64,000 nt of DNA from Rhodamnia argentea (lineage: Eukaryota; Streptophyta; Magnoliopsida; Myrtales; Myrtaceae), in the NCBI RefSeq assembly GCF_020921035.1, contig NC_063151.1:35160934-35224933 (forward strand), read 5' to 3'. Below, one piece after another: positions 58,382 to 64,000 of the stretch. The notes below the pieces were generated by a model that was not told the DNA's origin, did not search any database, and worked only from the letters and a program-made list of their open reading frames with translations. Within the stretch, counting starts at the first letter, position 1. Each line of letters starts with the position of its first letter. The translations under genes and the position numbers were made by a program.

Positions 58382-60745
58382 CCGTGAAATTTGGAAATAC
58401 AACTTTAGAATTTGGAAGGAATCCAAGACCAAAAACAAAACAAAAAAGGCTAATTTCACTTCTTTAAAGGAAAGAAACACTTCTTAATGTCCTCAAATCT
58501 CCCACAAACCGTAATCCCACTCTGAGCATCATCTCTGGCATCGCCGCCACCTTTTTGCCCCATTCTCTTCCCTCTCTTTTGCAACATTAGTTATCCCTTT
58601 TTTTCCCCCTTTGATTATGATTGTCTTCTTTTGATTCTAAATTTATTCATCTTGTTTTATATGTTAAAATGAATTAAATCATCACCATAATTACCGCAGT
58701 GGTTCCATCCATTCATCTACATCGTTTAAATTATCTCGACAAACATGGTTTTGGTGTTGTGCAAAAAGTAGCAAGAATATATTCTAACCATGCGCCGCCC
58801 TGCCCTGCCAACGGCCAAGGTCCTTCAAAAGGCTTACTAATGAAGGATGTATGAAAGGTATAATTTACAAACCTTCAGTGATAACAGTAAATGGTGCGGT
58901 TAAAGTTGAAAAGCTTTTTGTCACGAAGTCAATAAATTTTTTACCATTAATATTGATGTTAATACTTCCTAATTCTTTGAATCGTCATTCCCTCTATTCA
59001 TTATTTCTTGTACTTATTGTGTGGAATTTCATTATTATTTTTTTTTAGCTTTTTTCCTGAAACAAAAGAACGATTTGACCCAAAATAAAAATTTAAAAAA
59101 AGAACTACAATTTCTCCCTTGAATAATCACATGTCGGGCATATGCAAACGACAAAATAAACAGAGGGTTGACTGCTATAGTCAAATGAAAGTTTAGGGAG
59201 GATTTGTGTCACGGTCGAAATTTCGGAGACTAACATGCACCACTCTGAAAATTCAGGGAGGCTTTGTGTAAAATTTAGAAATTTCGATAATGAAGCTAAG
59301 TTTAACAAATTAGAGAAAGTACCGTCAATTCGCTCCTTAAAATAGCCAAGCCAAAAAAAAAAAAAGAGATTAATAAATTTAAAAAAATAAGGAAAATTTG
59401 GTGGCCGCACATAAGGCAACTTGGAATTATTAAAAAAAAAGTATAGTCTTAGTCAAATTAATATATTAATGGTGGGGGCAAAATTCCAAAATTATGATAA
59501 AAGTTGCCACAACCGAGGAAGGTCCGGCCGCCCATTTGCCTAACAAATCTTATAATTACAGTGAATCCAGTGTACGGCCCAAGTTTATGTCCGGCAAAGG
59601 AATTTTTTTTGTTTGTTTGAATTTTCATTAAAATTAAAATAATTGGAGTCGATGTTCTGTAAAATTCGAAATCTTTGTTATGGCTCCGTTTACGAAATGT
59701 ATTTGAAAATGATCGCTTATATTATTTGAAATAATCGGTAAATAAAAGAAGTTTTTATTATCAATGCCAGTTTTATAAATAAGTGTTCTTGCGAACGATA
59801 AAATATTTTTTTGTCCATTTATTTTTTATAAACGATAGAAGCAAGAGCTTTTGAGAAAATGTTTTTCAAATTATTTATCTTTTGCGAAACAAAAGAGGAT
59901 TGTATCCACAACATTAGCATGTCACGACAGAAGTCGGTGTATTTTACAAATAAAGAAAGACTTCTTAGCATAACTCCGTCTTTATTGCAACGTGCTTCTT
60001 TAGCCATATGTTTTTGAGAGAGAGAAACTCGCATATCTATGAAATTAATAGAGATGCTCTCGATGAAAATCATGTGCACGCGCATTGTTGAGGAATAATA
60101 TAATAAATATGTACGACATAATCACTAAATTAATTCAACTTGGCGCCGGCGGGTCGAGCTGAGTCAATCCTAATCCAAATCGTAATGCTGATTATCATTT
60201 TATCCAACCAAACCACAAAACAAGAGTGCCCCACCGCCATAGAAAGAGAAGAGGAAAAAGAAACCGGAAATTGGCAACCGGTATCGCCGACGGCGGTTTC
60301 GGGTCGGAATAACGTTGCTTCCCACAAACCAGGAGCGGAGCGGCGGACGACGTTTCCCGGTGGACGGTTCCCCACCCCCACATTCTCGGCACGTGCCGCC
60401 CACGCCCTCTTCACGTGGTCCTGCGGCCGAGTCTCCATCTCTTTGCATGGACGCCACTTCTCCCTCCTCTTCTTGCCGTCCTTCTGATCCGACAAAAGAG
60501 AGAAGGCGGATTTTTCTTTTTGATCGTTTATTAGGAAAACATAAAATTTTCTCCGATGTCATCCAATTACAGTTCCACGAAATTACTCCTTCGCCCGATA
60601 TTATATTTTTTACCCTGGTAAAATGTACATTGACTTGCTTAGAAAGCCCATATTTAGTGTTTGTTTCTAAAAGTTCAAATTGCAAAACCCTTAACAAGTC
60701 GACCACGTGGCGCATAAGAAAATGGTCACATCTTTGTCAAGAGAA
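58382..60745. other. Gene-free spacer
   Basis: AT-rich with no recognised gene. 59683-59890 has the 'ggctccgtttacgaaatg...ttgcgaaacaaaagagg' pair typical of the element family at 45641. 60130-60490 is GC-rich with long frames on both strands (121 and 115 aa) that lack any domain, and contains 'tcacgtggtcc' near 60411. Confidence 0.35.
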
Positions 60746-61200
60746 ATACCAAAAAAGTCTTAAACATATTGGCACAGCTTACGGTGACGTAAATAATTTT
60801 AATTTTTAAACATTTTTATTATTTTTTTCTTTTTCCTTTCCTACTGTTATTGTCTTTTCTTTCTTTGATTTTTTCCCCACGGTGGCTGGCGAGGTCATGG
60901 CCCCCTTTGCCCCGTGGCTGCCTAGCTTGGCCTCGCCCGACCATCGCCGGGCAAACATGGGTGAAGGAGGCCTTGGTCTCGGTAGCCGCAGCTGAGGCGG
61001 TCTTTGTCCGCATGGCCAACAAACTCGCCGGAGCTTAGAGAAAAAAAAAGGAAGGAAAAGAAAGAATTTCTAAAACAATTTATAAAAAAAATCCACGTCA
61101 GCGCCATGTCACGTAGGACGGTCAATGTCCACGATATCAATTTTTGGGATGGATTCAATTGGTAACCAATGTAAAAATATTTATAATTAAATTGGTCATC
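60746..61200. mobile_element. Fold-back repeat family member with GC-rich core
   Basis: It starts 'ataccaaaaaagtcttaaacatattgg', like the left end at 19021. A T-rich stretch follows, then a GC-rich core ('gtggctggcgaggtcatgg...aactcgccggagctt', 60880-61040) and 'cacgtcagcgccatgtcacgtaggacggtc', a module shared with the element at 32325-33150. The 78-aa and 67-aa frames in the core are not supported as genes. Confidence 0.5.
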
Positions 61201-63486
61201 TTTGCCACGCTTGTGGTTTGCCCAAAAGTTAGTCAGATTTAAGACAGTCTAACTTTTGGGCAGTCTCAAATTGAAAAATTAGACCATTGGGGGATTGAGA
61301 ACGAAGTTCAGTGATTAAAGCCGAAACTGAGGGAATGCTCGCTTCCGTACTCGTCATGTGGCACTTAACTTTGCTCATGTGATTCCCATTGGACAGGCCT
61401 TGCCACGTGGCACATTATCGACCGATAAGCATTAGTCTAATGACTCGTCGACCTAAAACATTTGTCGCGTATTAAAATTTGGACTGAAATCCAAAATATA
61501 GAAGTGGATCGAAAGAAAGCATGTTAAAATACATTAGACAATATAAATAGATAAAGATAAAGAAAATACATCGACATAATTTGTTTAAAATCCACTTAAT
61601 TTTGAAAACAAGATAACTTTAGGAAAATAATCTGATAAGAGCTAAGTTCATTAACTTCAGTTTTTTTTTTTAGTTTATTAATGGAAAATCGTTTAATTAG
61701 ATAAATTATATTGACAATTATCCAACTCAAATTCGAAATAAATTGGATATTCATTTAAATTTGAAATTATGGATGGATAATCATGAATCACCACTCGAGA
61801 TTGGATGAAAACTACATTTCAAAAATATGTCACATAATAAAGAAGTCCATATACTCTAGTTTTCTATATTATACATATATTTTAACAAGATAATATGTGT
61901 TTTGACCAAAAAAAAAAAAGATTTCATGCGTGCATTCGACCCAAAAAAAAAAAAAAAAAGATTCATGCGGGCGCGAAGCTTAAGGCGAATAAGTGGTAAT
62001 ACATAAAAATCGACAACATTTGTGCTCTTTGAGACCAAGTAAGACGCTAGTGAACGAAAGATCCTTAAAGTTTGGTATTGGTTAGAAGAAAGGGTCCCAA
62101 ATCAATCGATAAAGAATGAGCTAATAACGGATTTAAACTGAAGACGAAGATGAGATAATTTATCTTTACATATATTAAAGAAGGAATGGAAATTCCCCAT
62201 GGATTAGGAATGAAGTGTGGAATTTGACGAACGGGGTTAGTGCTGACTCGAAATCAATAGGAGCCGAATTTGCCCCCGGTACCACCGCGAAAATTCGCGG
62301 GACCATTCTCAATTGTCCTAGAAGCTTAGGCCGTTCCACAAAATCGTACCTTTGATACTTAGATATTCTAACTAATGTCAAGCGCGACACGGAATTGTAG
62401 CATTAACATATGTCCACGTGATTTAGTGGGATGTAAAAAGCTTCCAAGACGACGGTAAGATTATCTACTAATTAATCAGTGGGCATTGAGGTCAGTTCTC
62501 ATAGGCCCTATATGCAGCCCACTTGGAGTTTCTTTTTTCTTTTTTGGTAATGGCACTGGCGACCTTAATTAACTTCGCAAATTGGTGAATCAAGAGCTAT
62601 GAACCGAACTAAACATCGACCAATAAATTAGAGCACCAAGTAATTTATTAAGCGGGACGCACCGTTTCAGGAGTGGGGAATAATTGAGAAGTGGAAAAAA
62701 GAGAGAGAGAGAGAGCCCCACAAGTCAAGATAAAGATGGGCATTGGATTGGGTGGTGGGGGCGTGCCATGCTTTTCCAAAACAATGGGTGCATGCGGGTC
62801 AACCTCGCCATCAACTTTGCAAAAACACGGTGCGTATGAAATGTCGCGTGATCCATGCGGCCAAACCTTTCGATTGCGTCGTGGGGATACTGCATCTTCC
62901 CAAGATTTTTGGCATTCTTCCCCAATTATAATGATGTATTTCTAGTTGTGGAGAATTTTGGTCCTTTAGCCTAAGCAAGGGGACCATTGGCATTTTGAGA
63001 CATTGAGAATTTGGGGGAACGCAAGCGAATTGCCATTGACGGGTCTTGCAAGTGGCGTATTCTAAAATGTGGATGGCGGAACCTCATTCTCATTGCATTA
63101 TCATTTGGGAAGATTTTAAATAAGGGTATTAAATGAACCTTATTTCGAATAAAGGCCTAAAGTGATCATGAGTCTCAAAAAAGGGATTTGGCCTCATAGG
63201 CATTTTCGTCAATTTTATTTTTGTTTTTTCCTTTTCTATTTTTCAGTTTATGTTAAATTAAAAAAAAATAAAAGTTTAAAAAAATACGGGCCAAAGGGCC
63301 TCCAGCGTGTTGGCCGTGATGGCCGGCGGGGATTGCCGGCGACGTCGCCGACTAGAGGTGAGGGTAGGGCCCTTCGCTAGAACAAGGAGAGGGCCGCAAC
63401 ACTCTCCGAGATCTGGGTGAGGGTCGCCAACCCCCTCTTCTCTCCATATATCTAGAGCTTCATTTCTTGTCCACGGGTCTCGTTTG
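61201..63486. other. Gene-free spacer before the WRKY remnant
   Basis: AT-rich and without recognised genes. 61905-61960 has poly-A runs, and the phrase 'aaaagattcatgcg' (with a 'tt' variant) occurs twice near 61918 and 61958. 63290-63420 is GC-rich ('ggccggcggggattgccggcgacg'). 62705-62718 is a short (GA)n. Confidence 0.35.
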
Positions 63487-64000
63487 ATGGTGATGGATTA
63501 TGTGAAGGTGGTGGACAACGAGAGGGCCATCCAAGAAGCGGCTGCGGTTGGGCTGAAAGCATGCAATATATCATCTCCTTCTTCTCTTCTCCCCTTAATT
63601 CCATGTCCAACCGTGATCCCCACCACCTCCAGTCCTCCGAATCCGCCACTCACCTCGCCCACTTCACCGTCTCCAAGTTCAAGCAGGTCATCTCTCTCTT
63701 GAATTGCACCGGCCATACAAGCTTCCTCCATGCCCCACAGAAGCCGCTTCCTCTCTCGATCTCGTACCGGAATCCAAACTCGACCCAAAGCCAACGACCA
63801 AGCCTCTGAAGCAGAGCCACTAGTGGCAGTCGCAAGACTTCTCCAGCAAGTCTCAGCCCACGTTGTCCGCCAACTCATTCGTCCTCTCGACCATCACCGG
63901 CAACGACACCTCCAAAGGCAAGCAAGGGCTGTCACCCCCGACGATGTTCGTTGGAAAGTTTCCTTTGGCATCGTCTCACATGACAAAGTGCATGGAGGAG
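63487..64000 (+). pseudogene. WRKY group IId transcription factor, broken 5' part
   Basis: Three pieces in three frames resemble the N-terminal half of group IId WRKY proteins. Frame 1 (63487-63560) gives MVMDYVKVVDNERAIQEAAA, matching the family start with its IQEAA block. Frame 2 (63561-63809) gives MQYIISFFSSPLN and then FTVSKFKQVISLLNCTGHTS, the conserved plant calmodulin-binding-type block, and ends at a stop. Frame 3 (about 63770-64000) gives LSANSFVLSTITGNDTSKGKQG and VGKFPLASSH, like the region before the zinc cluster, and has an in-frame TAG near 63822. Two frame changes plus stops in what is normally a single first exon indicate a pseudogene, or less likely sequence errors. The WRKY domain would lie beyond the window edge. 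Confidence 0.65.

Noticed and set aside
60130..60715. Opposed long frames (171, 164, 121, 115 aa)
   Set aside because: Mutually overlapping frames in a GC-rich patch without a recognised domain; could be promoter-like DNA, but nothing supports a protein.

Overview
The window is nuclear DNA from a flowering plant. The genes have many short exons with GT-AG introns, the intergenic DNA is AT-rich and full of MITEs and LTR fragments, and every recognisable product is a plant housekeeping or plastid protein closest to dicot families. I lean towards a rosid tree, possibly Myrtales, but the sequence alone does not prove that. No prokaryotic, organellar or viral gene block was seen.

Six intact split genes could be rebuilt exon by exon with every splice phase closing. 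They are: a peptidase M50B-like membrane protein (+, 1691-5148, 233 aa); Elongator subunit ELP5 (-, 15602-11346, 371 aa); mannose-6-phosphate isomerase (+, 24269-27677, 438 aa); 40S ribosomal protein eS7 (-, 30242-28835, 191 aa); the neoxanthin-synthesis protein ABA4 (-, 37562-34335, about 258 aa); and a caffeoylshikimate-esterase/monoacylglycerol-lipase type hydrolase (-, 43787-38754, 346 aa). A seventh gene (+, 55556-56625, 175 aa) encodes a short plant protein of unknown function with a GSPPRR...NPL motif. At the right edge (63487-64000) lies the start of a broken WRKY group IId gene.

Layout. 1-725 is a degenerate 63-bp minisatellite upstream of the M50B gene. 5.2-11.3 kb is gene-poor, with a CACTA-type terminus and an LTR-like fragment. 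11.3-15.6 kb is ELP5. 15.6-24 kb is repeat-rich: minisatellite-like duplications, a fold-back element, and a 0.58-kb tandem duplication split by a Tourist-like MITE with a third diverged copy. 24-44 kb is the gene-dense core. 44.6-54.8 kb is a transposon graveyard with a Gypsy-type LTR carrying an internal CGTCGATT repeat and a chain of TRIM-like LTRs. 54.8-57 kb is the GSPPRR gene. 57.8-63.4 kb holds a well-delimited hAT MITE and other repeats.

The genes do not form a pathway. They cover tRNA modification (ELP5), GDP-mannose/ascorbate supply (PMI), translation (eS7), carotenoid/ABA precursor formation (ABA4) and ester hydrolysis, as expected for a random euchromatic plant segment. The most interesting signals are at splice sites and in repeats: two unrelated genes carry a (CT)n microsatellite directly after a 5' splice site, one nearly filling an 88-nt intron, and the hydrolase has a GC-AG intron. 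I did not find a convincing new multi-gene system.
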